64,000 bases of DNA from Rotaria socialis (lineage: Eukaryota > Rotifera > Eurotatoria > Philodinida > Philodinidae), in NCBI GenBank assembly GCA_905331475.1, contig CAJNYU010002132.1, positions 62,001-126,000 of the forward strand, in the 5' to 3' direction. This document shows, one piece after another, positions 10,824 to 22,533 of this stretch; the stretch's first letter is position 1, and every line of letters begins with the position of its first letter. A program made the position numbers and the translations under genes. The notes beneath the pieces were generated by a model, which saw only the letters and a list, made by a program, of their open reading frames with translations, was not told the origin of the DNA and did no database searches.

Positions 10824-13800
10824 ATGGAATTACGTGTTGGCCATAAATATCGTCTCGGACGAAAAATCGGTTCGGGCTCCTTTGGTGATATTTATTTGGG
10901 AACAAACATAGCATCAAATGAAGAAGTAGCTATTAAACTTGAAAGTTCACGAACGAAACATCCTCAATTACATATTGAATCAAAAATCTATCGTTTAATG
11001 CAAGGTGGTGTTGGAATACCAGTTATTAAATGGTGTGGCGCCGAAGGAGATTATAATGTTCTTGTGATGGATCTACTTGGCCCGTCATTAGAAGATTTAT
11101 TTAATTTTTGTTCAAGAAAATTTTCATTAAAAACTGTGCTGTTGCTAGCTGATCAAATGGTATGAGAAAAGATGCAACATTATTTTTTTTTTGTCAGTTG
11201 TGCATTCGAAGACAAATAATGACGCACGAAATCATTTTCATTTCTTATCAGACCTATTAATCTTTTTGTTAACGTCGGTACGACACATTTGTATGTCACT
11301 CCTATCAGATAATAGAACAACATCAGAAAGATCTATAATCAATAAATTTAAACTAATCCTAGACGAGAAATCTCGATAGAAGTATAATAAATCGTTTCAA
11401 ACTATTATTTTAATCTTTGAAAAATAATACTACGATGTCAAAATTTTTGCATTCGTTAGTTAAGCATTTTGAAGATCAACAAAAGTTGAATTAAGTTATT
11501 TTTTAGGAAAGTTATTTTTTCGTCTTTTCATACAAGATAATATCATCCCTAGTGTCTGTTTGTTCTAAATTTACAGTTGACGAACGCAAAAAAGCATATG
11601 AATTGTTTTATTAAATAAAAAAATAAATAATTCAATGTGATAGTCACGAAGGTGAAATTTTTCGTCTATGTATTTGTTGTATACTTTAGTAAAATTTTTC
11701 ATTATGCATTTTTATGTAAATAGAAATTTTGATTAATTTTAGGTTAGCCGTGTTGATTTTATTCATTCAAAAAATTTCATTCATCGAGATATTAAACCTG
11801 GTAAATAATTCTCTTCTCTAGAATAATTAATTAGTCTATTTATGGCATTCTATTTAGACAATTTCTTAATGGGCATCGGCCGTAAAGGCAATCTCGTTTA
11901 TATAATTGATTTTGGTCTTGCAAAAAAATATCGCGATGCACGTACACATCAACATATACCCTATCGAGAAAATAAAAATTTAACTGGCACAGCACGTTAT
12001 GCTTCGATCAATACACATCTTGGCATCGGTTTGTTTGTCTTCGGTTTTCTTTTTCTTCTCCTGTGGAAAGCTAAATTTTCGAAAATATAATCATGTAAAT
12101 TGGATGCAGCTGGTTACGACTTATGTACTTTTTTTTTGTTTTGTTTATGTGATAAGCATTACATGCTAATTGTTATGTGTAAATGTCTATACGACGAAAG
12201 ACCGATAACAGATACAGTAATCTCGAACTGTTCTTTCGTATAGAAAAGCGATTGCCATCTCTATCGAGCTATGATTTTCTTCTTCTTTTAAGAACATATT
12301 TCGATAAAAATCTATAGCGATTTCCATACTTGAAAATATTGATTATACTAACTGAATTATCTAATTTTTCTTCTATGTTTTTTCTTCTTCTGTTCTATTA
12401 GAACAAAGTCGTCGAGATGATATGGAATCTCTTGGCTACGTACTCATGTATTTTAATCGCGGCAGTCTTCCGGTATGATTGAAATAAATAATGAAATTTG
12501 TTTTAATTTTAATTTAATTAAAATATTTTCAGTGGCAAGGCTTGAAAGCAGCAACAAAACGTCAAAAATATGAACGTATCAGTGAAAAGAAAATGTCAAC
12601 ACCAATTGAAGAATTATGTAAAGGCTTTCCTGGTAAGAAACATTTTTATTTTGAACGGATCAAACTGGTCGGTGCTTTGTCTATTTCATTTCAGTAGAAT
12701 TTACAACATATTTGTCTTATTGCCGTTCATTACGTTTTGATGATAAACCAGATTATTCGTATGTAAAATCATAGAAATAATTCAAAAAACGTGAATTTGT
12801 TTTTAAAGATATTTACGACAATTATTTCGTAATCTGTTTCATCGACAAGGTTTTACCTATGATTACATCTTCGATTGGAATATGCTCAAATTTGTATGTT
12901 CTTGTTCTTTTGAAGGAGAAATAACGAATTTGTTACGAAATTCTTTTTCTTCTTATAGAGCGGTCAACGCTTCGATGCGAACAGTGTTAATGACGGTTCA
13001 GCCAATAAACCTGATACTAATGGATATAGTGCCAGCGGTAATGCTCAACAACAAATGTATACAAGTACTAATAATCAAGGTGAGTTAATAGATCAGATGG
13101 AAAAATTCATATTTTTCTTTTGTTCGTTATTATATTGTTTTTGAAAAACTAAAATCTAAAATGATAAGAATAGAAAGTAATGATATGACTATTGATCAAA
13201 CAATTCAAGATCAATCGATAAGTATGACCGATGATCAAGCTCAAATAGCAAACAAATATATCGATGATGATGATGAAAATAACCATAGAACTTTGTACAA
13301 ATCACTTTTAACTCGCAATGATAATAGTAAAAATACCAATACAAATAATGATTATCTCAATAAAACATCATCGAATTCAAATGTGTTTAGTCGACTAATG
13401 CAGAGTGAGCCGCATGTCTCGAAAAAAAAACCGGCTGCTGCTTGACTATCATTGTGATTTATTTTATCCTATTCCTTCTATGATTCCCGATTGCCTTTTT
13501 GCTAGCATAGAAATCTAATATATCCTTAACAAAGGATATGAATAACTATATATGTAATATCGATATGTTCTATTTTATTTAGACTTCGATGAGTCTGAAC
13601 CGCCAACAACCAAATCCAGAATGAAATAATTAAAAACTAGAGAAGAATAAAAACAGAAATATACTAGAGAGAAAGAGAGAGAGGTAGTCATTATCAATAC
13701 TTAATGTGTGAATGAGATCTCTCTTTCAACTGTACTCTATGCACTTGTCAACATTACTTTACACGCATTTGATCTTCTACAATGCTTTAAATAAATATCT

Positions 13801-14047
13801 CTCGTTCTCTTCTTAGATTTGCTTTACGCTTTGAAATCTTTAATTTGTTTTATTTTCCTTTTTATTTTTTTCTTCCGAAAATAATCAATAGTTGTTTATT
13901 TTAATTTCAGGTGTGTATCGACGAACTTCGAAAGATAACCATCAAACTCAGCCACCGCCACCATCAACATCGAATAATTCCAAACAGCAATTACAGACCG
14001 GGACAGATACAGGTCGACCATCATCAGCACGTGCTCCTAAAAAATAA
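10824..14047 (+). CDS. CSNK1: Casein kinase 1 delta/epsilon
   Basis: Ser/Thr kinase of the CK1 delta/epsilon class, acting in Wnt, clock and vesicle pathways in other animals. Exons: 10824-11159, 11743-11800, 11858-12028, 12402-12472, 12533-12632, 12695-12758, 12809-12893, 12959-13079, 13911-14047; 380 residues. Seen: start [21 protein letters not shown] (glycine loop 16-21), catalytic K38 in [33 protein letters not shown] with D128, [10 protein letters not shown], the CK1 hallmark [35 protein letters not shown] and [16 protein letters not shown]. The kinase core is about 9-285. The C-tail is a Gln/Ser/Pro-rich region unlike vertebrate tails; such tails are autoinhibitory when phosphorylated in known CK1 delta. 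An alternative last exon may exist at 13174-13445. Confidence 0.95.
13174..13445 (+). CDS. Possible alternative last exon of casein kinase 1
   Basis: Inside the 0.83-kb last intron is a long open stretch whose reading frame matches a splice after AAGAATAG (13173) in the phase left by the exon ending at 13079. It would replace the 45-residue C-terminus with about 90 acidic, Asn/Ser/Asp-rich residues ending [11 protein letters not shown], for a 425-residue protein. The composition looks like a real disordered tail. The acceptor has a poor pyrimidine tract, so this may be chance. Confidence 0.4.
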
Positions 14048-16900
14048 TCTTGTACGTATATATTTTCTTCAGTGTACAGTGCCTGTTCCTATTATATTCT
14101 TTCTATCTTGAATTTTTCTTTTCTTTTGTCTTTATATATCTATATATAAAAGCGAACTATTACAGTTTTTCGGTCAATTGTTTATTTCTAACATAAGGGG
14201 GCGTCGATCTGTGAACAGTGTATATGTGGTCGATCGCATTTCTTTTTCTTTCTCTTTAGTCGAAATAGATTGTTTTGACAATCAGCATCCATTTCTTCCA
14301 TCAATCATATTTTCACATATGTTGGTTTGTTTGTTTTTTTTTTTGAAGTTTCAACCACGCATTTATATATTCTATTCTCACTTTTTGGCCTCTAACACAT
14401 TTTCTCTTTCTTTACTATTTATTTGTTGTACTACAGATGCTGATCGCCATCTTCTTTCTTCTCTTTTTTGTTTGTTGGTTTCTCTTGGTCACTCTTTACG
14501 TGCGCGCAGCCTCGAATTACACATTTTAAAAAACATTATTCTTCGGTTTTTTTTTCTTTGTCTTTTCTTTTGTTTTGTTTAAAAGATCACATTCATCATG
14601 TCAGTAATAAAAAGACAACATAACATAAAGAATAATACAAGATTCCTGTATTCTACATAGTGTAGATCTTGCAATCGGCAAGCTAAATAATTCTGATTTC
14701 GTTTTAAGGGTTTTAACATAATTGAATCTTTATTCTCGTTTAAAACTAACGGATAGGATAAGGTTTCATTAAAGGCATCTACGGAAAAATTTTGAAGTAA
14801 AATATCGGGTAACTATGAAAATGTTTTTTTTTGTTAACATCTTTCGTCTTAAACTAAAATACTCACAGTCGAATTATAGGTTGCCCTTAGGGTAAACGAA
14901 CCGATATAGAAGAAATTTAAGGTGGCAACAGTACTTCTTTTTGTTGCGATGATTGGATAGATTTCATTGTGTTACATGAGAAAAAAAGTGTTTCGAATCG
15001 AATTAAAGAACTTTTTTTATATAAAAATTTGTTGTTCAAATTTTAAATATAATTTTTTTTCATATGGCATAATTGAAGTTTTCAATTGTGTATACAACAT
15101 AAACACTCTTGTTATAAGTTAAAACCATTTAACATACATATTTGATAACGAATTCATAGAAATCTGATACATGAAATTGATATTCTATTAAAATTAAGTT
15201 TCTTCTATACGATTCAAGGGTAAGAGAATCTATAAGAAGAAAACAAAGGCTATTATGCTTATCAGAGTTTTGGCTCAGTAAAATGAATTACTGAATTCAT
15301 TTGGTATTTTTATTTATTTAGAATTCTCAAAAAAATAATGACACTCCAATAGCGACGATTTTTATGTTCATAAAATTTTTTCTCCAATGATTATCAAGTC
15401 AATTTTTGTTTTTTCACGATCTACAAAATTAATTTTTTTCTAGTTGAGTTAACATAAGCTTTTCATTCAAATACGCTTATTTTGTTGGGCACTACTTAAT
15501 TTATTCCGATAGAAGAGCATGGTGTTTCAAGTTTTAAATGCTTGTTGAACCATTAACTAGTATATGTAAATACTCGTCATTTTGCGCGACACAAAATCAC
15601 AACGTTGTATAATGAAGAATGCTTATTGGACGCTTTATTTCAATGTAATCGAGTAAAATGAATGCGTCGGCCTGGAAAAAAACCTGGCTACCAGCTTTCG
15701 ATGATATAAACAAAGACGATCGTCAGGTTTAGTTTATTTGACCTTGAGTTATTTGCCAATTGTTTCTATTAATATGTTACTGTCTTTGTAATCTTGCAGA
15801 AAAACAAACACTTTAAGATTAGTCGTTTATGACTTATTACTGTTTTACTTCAATCTTATTAAACTGAGGATTTCTTGAAGAGCTGACGATAATTTGAATC
15901 GACCAGGAACAGAAAGTTTATGCTGTTCGATCTACTAAACTTGTTGTTAAATGTTTTGTTTGGATAATGAATATACTATTAACGTTTTCTTTTTTGTTAT
16001 TTATGTGCACTTGCCGATTGATTTGTTTGACATCGTAGAGACGTACTTAGTCTTGCAGCAATGTTATTTTTTCATCGTTGTTTGTTTTCGTTTCTTGTGA
16101 ATTGTTGCAAAAATAAGAAGGAAAAATCTTCTGATGATTTTGCTTGTGAATATTGGGGTAGACTCTCAGCGATCGTAGCATATTTTGTTCTTTTTATTTA
16201 CAAGAGCTACAAAATGTTAAATTTGTTTATGCGAAAGAGAAAAATTTCATGCTTCATAAAATCGAATGATTACGATGAAAACATCCTCGTATGATATAAA
16301 GGTGTAGAATTATTCTTATTTTCAAAAATTCTTTCCCAACGCATGTCGAAGTGACATACAAAATCTAATCTGTTCTTATTCAATAGTAATAATAATAATA
16401 ATACTAAAAAAACTCATTTCGTATTTGATTTTTTGCCATGATCTTAAAAACAAACTTTCTCACAGCTATTAATCCTACTGTACTGTTATCGTCGTAGTTA
16501 TGACCTACTACTTAGGTCTAATAAATCGCTTGACAGCATTACAATATATTAAAATTAAAATTATTATTTTTTACGAGCCATTAAAACCTATGATTATTTT
16601 GAAGAAGCGAAAATATGAATATTAATGTAGCGTGTGTTGTACGACGGTGAAAAAGAAAGATGTTTTTACTCTAACTGTCAAATAAATAATTACTTTCATA
16701 AAGGCATAAGTAAATTTATTATTCGAAAACAGTACAGCATGCAAAGTATTATTACATCTTAATAGTTTAATGAAACGTACTTGTTTTCGGCTTACGGCAG
16801 ATAGCATGACACTTCATCATGCATCCGAGGTCATACGTCACTAATGATTTTTCTTCGGATAATCATGCATCGGACAGAGTATAAAAGAACGCAGGGAAAA
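14048..16900. other. Intergenic, nothing recognised
   Basis: About 2.8 kb of AT-rich DNA. The T-rich part at 14100-14600 probably includes the casein kinase 3' UTR. Open stretches at 14178-14582 and 16061-16294 are low-complexity or lack family resemblance. A TATAAAA box at 16880-16886 lies just upstream of the receptor pseudogene. Confidence 0.5.
16880..16886 (+). promoter_or_regulatory. TATA box upstream of receptor pseudogene
   Basis: TATAAAA about 70 bp before the first receptor codons. Position and sequence fit a core promoter, but activity is not shown. Confidence 0.4.
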
Positions 16901-16952
16901 AAGGGTCTGTTCGATCATAGAGACATAACTATCGTGAATTCAATATGCTCTT

Positions 16953-18151
16953 TTGATTCCAGCACAAACTGTTTTAACTCTACTGATGTGTTCCGACAAT
17001 AGAAATACATCGGTATGCTTAAATGGTGGTCATTGTAGTTCGACTGGCAGTTGTACATCTGTAAATGGCTGTTTTGTAGGTAATTTCTGTGAGATCAGCT
17101 ATAATGCAGGTCGTTTACCTCTTATTGGAGCCACCACTGAAGATGTTATGTCAATACGAGATTTCTTTTTAATTGTCTTTTTGTTTTTGGGAATTTTCGG
17201 ACTTATCAACAATATCCTAGCATTGACAACATTCCTGAATGAATGAATTCGCTGTACCGTATGCGGTATTTATTTGATTTTCTTCTCTGCATTCGACATA
17301 ACACTTGCATTTACACTTTTGACCTATTTAATAGCAATCGCACAACACAAAAATGATATCTATCGATTGTTGGCCTGCCATTTCATACCGTATGTATCGG
17401 TTATTTTAAATGATGGAGCTATTCTATTCACTGCAGCCATCGCTGTCGAACGTACATTTATCGAATGTTAGTATTCATGGAACTCGAAAACGTGAATTGG
17501 TTGTTCCGATAATCATTACTGTCTATGCAACATGTTCGAATCTGGATGAAATCTTTATTCGTCCTCTCTCCACTGATCTTATGGGTAATCAGGTTTGTAT
17601 TTATGATTTCGAGCGATATCCAACATGGGGTAGATTCGATATTATATTTTCTTATATTCATGTTGTTGCACATGTTTTCTGTTCACTATGTGTTCTTACG
17701 ACAATAGCTCGTCGAAAAATATTTATTCGTGGCATTGAGAATAAATTTTTTCGTGTGTGGTTCAAAGAATTGTGTCTTCATCGAGATTTTTTTCATTTCA
17801 CCACTTTGTCTTCTTGTTTGTATTCTTCCACATGGAATACTCAGTCATCTACTAAAAACATGTATACCATATTCAAACAAATTGCGATTTCGTTTTCATA
17901 TAGCCTTTGTACTTCTATTATTTGTTCCGCCATTGTTCAGCTTTATCTTATATGTTTGTCCGAACAGAAAATATTGAAAAGAATTTCAACATACGATTAT
18001 CTTTCGTAAAATTTGCTGCTACTTCTATCAGAAAAATCAAAGATTACGACGGCAAAGGCTGATAGGATCACCTATGACACCGTTACGAACGCCAATATGT
18101 ACAATTAGTCAAGCATCATCGATAAGTGAACAAACGGATACCAGCGAATAA
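16953..18151 (+). pseudogene. Broken EGF-like/7TM receptor
   Basis: Remnant of a seven-transmembrane receptor with an extracellular EGF-like module, a type abundant in bdelloids. Seen in order: a cysteine-rich EGF-like segment (CLNGGHCSSTGSC ... NFCE), a first hydrophobic helix (FFLIVFLFLGIFGLINNIL), further helices (FSAFDITLAFTLLTYLIAIA; GAILFTAAIAVERTF), and a C-terminal tail (PMTPLRTPICTISQASS). The reading frame is broken by an in-frame TGA at 17244-17246, a frameshift near 17465, a second frameshift near 17725 and a TGA at 17975-17977. These breaks fall inside conserved-looking helices and lack GT-AG limits, so introns do not explain them. The start codon is also unclear. A TATAAAA box about 70 bp upstream suggests recent loss. 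Sequencing errors are a less likely alternative. Confidence 0.75.
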
Positions 18152-18572
18152 GACAAAATAGTTTCTTTTTGTATTATCTTCTCAATTATAGATTACAAGA
18201 CCGATGAGAAACCAACTATCTTGATACTGTTTCAATACAAAACTATTAATTATAAACAATCCACATACGACTGTCAAGCGATAGGAAGTTTTAATAAAAT
18301 TTTCAACTTATGACGATCAAGATCAGAAGCTAGATAGATGTCCTTGTAACTAACTTTAAATAATAAAAATTAACTTGAACTTATATTTTTCGCAGAAGTA
18401 ACTATAAATAATGTAATAGAATACGAAAGCTATCAGTATGCCATATATGACCGATGGGATCTTCTAGAATGAAAATCTATTTTTGTCGTAGATTATACTT
18501 TTTAATTTTGTATTGAGCATAAATTACAATGTTTGCATTAATTTACATTTTGTTATTTTTATTAATAAACAT

Positions 18573-20582
18573 TTATTTCTTTTTTTTCGTGCATTCAAGA
18601 TTTCTTTTATAAACTTCAAGATTCGGATGTCGAGGAGGTAATGCTTGTTGTCCGATTTCAACTGCAAGTCTATACGAAGTAACTGCGTCGGAATACTTCT
18701 TCATATTACCATAGACTAGACCCATATTATTATGTGAAGTTGCCAATACTGGATGAATTTTTGGAAGAGTTGCTTTAAATGCTTCATGTGCCTTTTTGCA
18801 AAATAAAAGTGCTTTTTCATAATCACCCATACTATTATATACCAAACCGATACTATTACAACAATTAGCTATATTGGGATGATTATCTGGAAAATGTTTC
18901 GCATAGATTTCGTTTGCTTTTTCATAGTATGATAATGCCTTCCCATAATCCTTCATATTATCATATACGAGACCCATGTTGTTATAGCAAGTAGCTATGT
19001 TTGGATGATCTGGCGAGAGATTTTCACAATATATTTTAAGTGCCTGCCGATAGAATTCAAGTGCTTCGACATGTTTATTTTGATTATCATTGATTTGTCC
19101 CAACTGATAATAAATATGTCCTTTTTCGTGTTCATCGGACGTTCGATTGAGCAGATTTTCGTATACTTCTTCAGCTTTGGCAAATTCTCCGAGTTTTATC
19201 ATCAATGCACCCAATCGATATAGTGCCGATGGTCCTTCGATTTCTTCTCGCATGCGTTCAGTTAGATGATGGAACTGTTCGTCATTATCGCTTGTTGATG
19301 TCAAATGAACATGCCAGAATCGCTTGCTCTTGTCAATGTAAATATTATCAATATGGAAAACAGTCGGCATCGAGAATAATATTTCCTTTTCTTTTTTAAA
19401 TTGACTGTACTCGTGAACATCGGCAAAGGGCGTCGATGAAACCAATAGATTAACTTTAATGGTGAAAAGAATACCAGTTACTGTCGGTCTCACCAAAGTC
19501 TTTTCAATGAAGTCTAAACCGACACTTTGTTCTGTACTTGTCGACAAGAATCTGTTGAACGAAATCAATCCACCTTTTGCTTTTTTCAGTTTTTCAAATA
19601 TTTCTGGCATCATGCCTTGGCCACGGTAGACAACAAATTCATTTTTAAACTTATGCAATTGATGCAATTGAAGTTGCTTTATATTTTCATGAAGACTCCG
19701 AATAAAAAATCCCATCTTAATAATAACATCAGTTTCTTGATCGTGCAGAGCCCTATTAAGTATTTTGTAAATGAAAGAATCAGCCGTATACCATGATATG
19801 GACGAATCAATGCCGTATCCTTTCTCAAACTGTTGAATAGAGTCTAAGACCGTCGTGTCATCCGAATACTTATGACGACAATAGGCAAGGAAATCATCGA
19901 CACTCTGTTTATTGTATTCGATTTCAATTAGGATTTCTTTAATTAATTGTGTATACATAAATGATTGGTCAAGTTGATTCAAACTTGGAGCGGAAATATC
20001 GCTAGCCGCGAGGAAACTAATATCTATAGAATCTTCTTCAAATTGATTTACTACTTGTTGTAGCGATTGGCACACAGCTGCGATATCTGTAAAAATACCT
20101 TGGACTTTCGGCCAATTCTTTTCTAATGATTCATATTTGGGTTTATTTTCGCAAAAGATAAAAACTGCTTTCAGATGAGATTCATTATGAATACGAGACA
20201 TAATTTGTTGAGCAACTCGGCCCGATATTACCATCAATACTTTTTCATGCTTGATTTTGCTAAGAAAATTAATGCATGCGCCATCATGATTAAATACGTG
20301 AATATTTTTTACGATCGATCGTAACTGTTTGATAGTATCATTGTAATGATCATCACCATCTAGATTAATATTCGTATCCAACCAGAAGAGAATATAGCTT
20401 TCAATGCAAAATGAATCCTCCGAAGAATTTAATATTGTATTACTACTACTCGATCGTGATAGCGAAGCAATGGACATTGTTTGTTTTTTCGTTGCTGATT
20501 GGCCTTGATTAATAGGATGATATTGCTTAGGTTTTGTTCCATTAGATACCTTATTAATTGTAGTAATCTTCTTTTCGTTCAT
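18573..20582 (-). CDS. ADP-ribosyltransferase with TPR repeats
   Basis: Single-exon gene for 669 residues. Residues 60-190 form an N-terminal domain (CIESYILFWLDTNIN, VLMVISGRVAQQI, AVFIFCENKPKYE) recurrent in bdelloid proteins of this kind but without an assigned function. Residues 205-430 are an arginine-specific ADP-ribosyltransferase fold with the full R-S-ExE set: VVYRGQ (R320), FLSTST (S347-T348-S349) and KKEKEILF (E398, E400). Residues 450-660 are tetratricopeptide repeats of the kinesin-light-chain kind (YNNMGLVYDNMKDYGKAL and related copies of about 42 residues). Expected reaction: transfer of ADP-ribose from NAD to arginine on a target chosen by the TPR part. No signal peptide, so probably cytosolic. 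Such genes are massively expanded in bdelloids; targets are unknown. Confidence 0.9.
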   Translation of the reverse strand: MNEKKITTINKVSNGTKPKQYHPINQGQSATKKQTMSIASLSRSSSSNTILNSSEDSFCIESYILFWLDTNINLDGDDHYNDTIKQLRSIVKNIHVFNHDGACINFLSKIKHEKVLMVISGRVAQQIMSRIHNESHLKAVFIFCENKPKYESLEKNWPKVQGIFTDIAAVCQSLQQVVNQFEEDSIDISFLAASDISAPSLNQLDQSFMYTQLIKEILIEIEYNKQSVDDFLAYCRHKYSDDTTVLDSIQQFEKGYGIDSSISWYTADSFIYKILNRALHDQETDVIIKMGFFIRSLHENIKQLQLHQLHKFKNEFVVYRGQGMMPEIFEKLKKAKGGLISFNRFLSTSTEQSVGLDFIEKTLVRPTVTGILFTIKVNLLVSSTPFADVHEYSQFKKEKEILFSMPTVFHIDNIYIDKSKRFWHVHLTSTSDNDEQFHHLTERMREEIEGPSALYRLGALMIKLGEFAKAEEVYENLLNRTSDEHEKGHIYYQLGQINDNQNKHVEALEFYRQALKIYCENLSPDHPNIATCYNNMGLVYDNMKDYGKALSYYEKANEIYAKHFPDNHPNIANCCNSIGLVYNSMGDYEKALLFCKKAHEAFKATLPKIHPVLATSHNNMGLVYGNMKKYSDAVTSYRLAVEIGQQALPPRHPNLEVYKRNLECTKKKK

Positions 20583-21477
20583 GTTTTATACGCAAGTATT
20601 TCAATTATGTATTATCAAAAAGCAAATCTCCAGACAGAAAATACAATTCTGAACCCGAACGCCGCCTGTGCAACTATAAAATACTTTGCTTTACTACTCA
20701 AGATTTAAGAAGTTTGTTTTTGTCAGTCTGAATTTCGAATCATTTCAATACAAGTCGTACAGTGAGTAACAAGAAATATCAACAGAGGCAGGCATTAAAA
20801 GCGATTAAACAAACAAATGAAAGTTGAAAAATGTTTTGCGTACATCATCGAAAAAAACAAAAAATGATTCGAACCCGTTCTGCCTACAAGTATGCGTACA
20901 ATTGCAAAAATTGTAGGCGTTGCAATTTTCAGATATTTACTTTTTTGTCAAGGTCGCTAGAAAATTAATTAAAGGTACCATAGTCGATCGACGTATTTCC
21001 ACATTGAAAGGTATACCTCTCCGAATAGAATGATTGAAAATTTAATCCGTTGGATTTATCTTAACTCGCTCTCTAGCGAGACGAGATATCTTGATAATCT
21101 CCAAAACAAATTCATAGAAAACATTACGTATACGATTTATATCTTGGATTGGTTTTCAATGAGAAAAATAAAATAAAATATTTTCTTGCTTTTTTCAAAT
21201 TTTCAAAAGGCATTGCCAATTTCAAATGTAAATATTGCTTTTATCATTTATAAAGTGACAACACGAATAATGGACATACGTTTTTATTTACATAGTGTGT
21301 AGTTGCATAAAACTTACATCGATAGTGCACAATGTCATAAAAAATTGAATGTTTTTCTCGTTCTTGCCATTTGTTTAAAGTTGCCAAAGTGAAAGTAAAA
21401 TTATTACAAACAAAAAGACACTCGTTTCTATAGTAGTACGGTGAACACTGTAATATTCGTAAATTCTCTTGATAACC
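20583..21477. other. Head-to-head gap between two ADP-ribosyltransferase genes
   Basis: Nothing coding is recognised. The region separates two divergently transcribed genes and presumably holds both promoters. Confidence 0.5.
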
Positions 21478-22533
21478 ATGGGTGCTGCGTGCTGTGGCTC
21501 TAAACATGAAGTTGTACAGCCGACAACTATAGATCCGCCACCTCGAGACGATGGTGCACTAAAACGGTCTCTTAAAATTGGTATCAATCAGAACGATCAG
21601 TCGAAACTTATTGATGGCTATCAATACGAACCAATTGTGTCACTCGAAGAAGCTCTTCAATCGTTTCACGGTCAAATCGATCGATTAGCTGCTAACATCA
21701 AAGAAGCCAAGACCCGCTGCCATTTTCCGTCCGAACACAATCTTACTCGTGACGAATCAGCTGCTATCTATATTTATACAATGAGATGGGCTGATCAATG
21801 TGTCTTTGATCATTTGCAGACAGCATGGAAGTCTGAAGATCGAGCTCAATTGCAACCATGGTTCAAGTATCTCAGATTATTCCGGAGTGGACTTAACAAA
21901 TTACCGAATGCAAAGAAAGAAGTTTGGCAGGGGGCTGCCTTTGATCATCGATTCATGGATAAACTGGAGGCAAATCCAGTTGTCTATACTACTATGGGCT
22001 CATGCTTAGTAGCGCCCGATGAGCTTAAAGAGTTTCTTCGTGAACATGCTGGTAAAAAGATTATTCTCGTTGGTTATGGATTGATTGATGCAAGAGCAGC
22101 AACTGCTTATACAGCCCATCAATCAAAGGAATATATAGTATGGCCGGGTACAAAATTAGGTGTAGCAGAATATCTCGTGTCTGAAGATGATGGTTCAGTG
22201 ACTCTGCATATGGTAGGGCAGCCAAGTAAGTAAAATGTTGCATAGTTCTGATCGCTTCAGCAGAAAAGAAATGTTCTTGTGGGCATGTGGATTTATGAAC
22301 ACATAGTATAACAGGTTTTCAAGCTAATATGGAATGAATAACTTTCCTTGATAATACAGTATAGCTTACTTTAAATATATATATATGTATGTTTAGATAA
22401 ACCTGAACAACCAATACAACAATCGAGACCACTACCAAAGCTCAAGGAAAAGGAAGTCCCGAAACACTTTAAATGTGCAAATACACCTTTTAGTCCCTGT
22501 TCACTTTCCATGCGATATTTGATTATATTATAA
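21478..22533 (+). CDS. Myristoylation-start, degenerate ADP-ribosyltransferase-like protein
   Basis: Begins MGAACCGSK, an N-myristoylation signal (G2) followed by two cysteines suited to palmitoylation, which sets the start at 21478 and predicts membrane anchoring. Exon 1 is 21478-22225; a donor GTAAGT there and the acceptor at 22396 allow exon 2 (22397-22533), giving 294 residues. Without splicing the protein stops at 22233 (251 residues). The body matches the bdelloid ADP-ribosyltransferase type: LTRDESAAIYIYTM, AQLQPWFKYLRLFRSGLNKLP, VWQGA, IVWPGTKL. Active-site motifs are altered: the NAD-binding arginine of V-W-R-G is Q151, the STS motif is TTMGS, and ExE is S216-K-E218. Probably catalytically weak or inactive, or a binding/decoy form (inference). 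It lies head-to-head with the active-looking ART-TPR gene. Confidence 0.75.

Noticed and set aside
14178-14582. 134-codon open frame rich in Phe, Leu and Ser
   Set aside because: T-rich low-complexity DNA downstream of casein kinase 1; no domain or splice support.
16061-16294. 77-codon open frame with a hydrophobic part
   Set aside because: No family resemblance, no convincing splice context and low-complexity ends.
20860-20905. tRNA-like T-loop string (GGTTCGAATC on the - strand)
   Set aside because: The flanking bases do not form a T-stem and no anticodon or acceptor arm is found.
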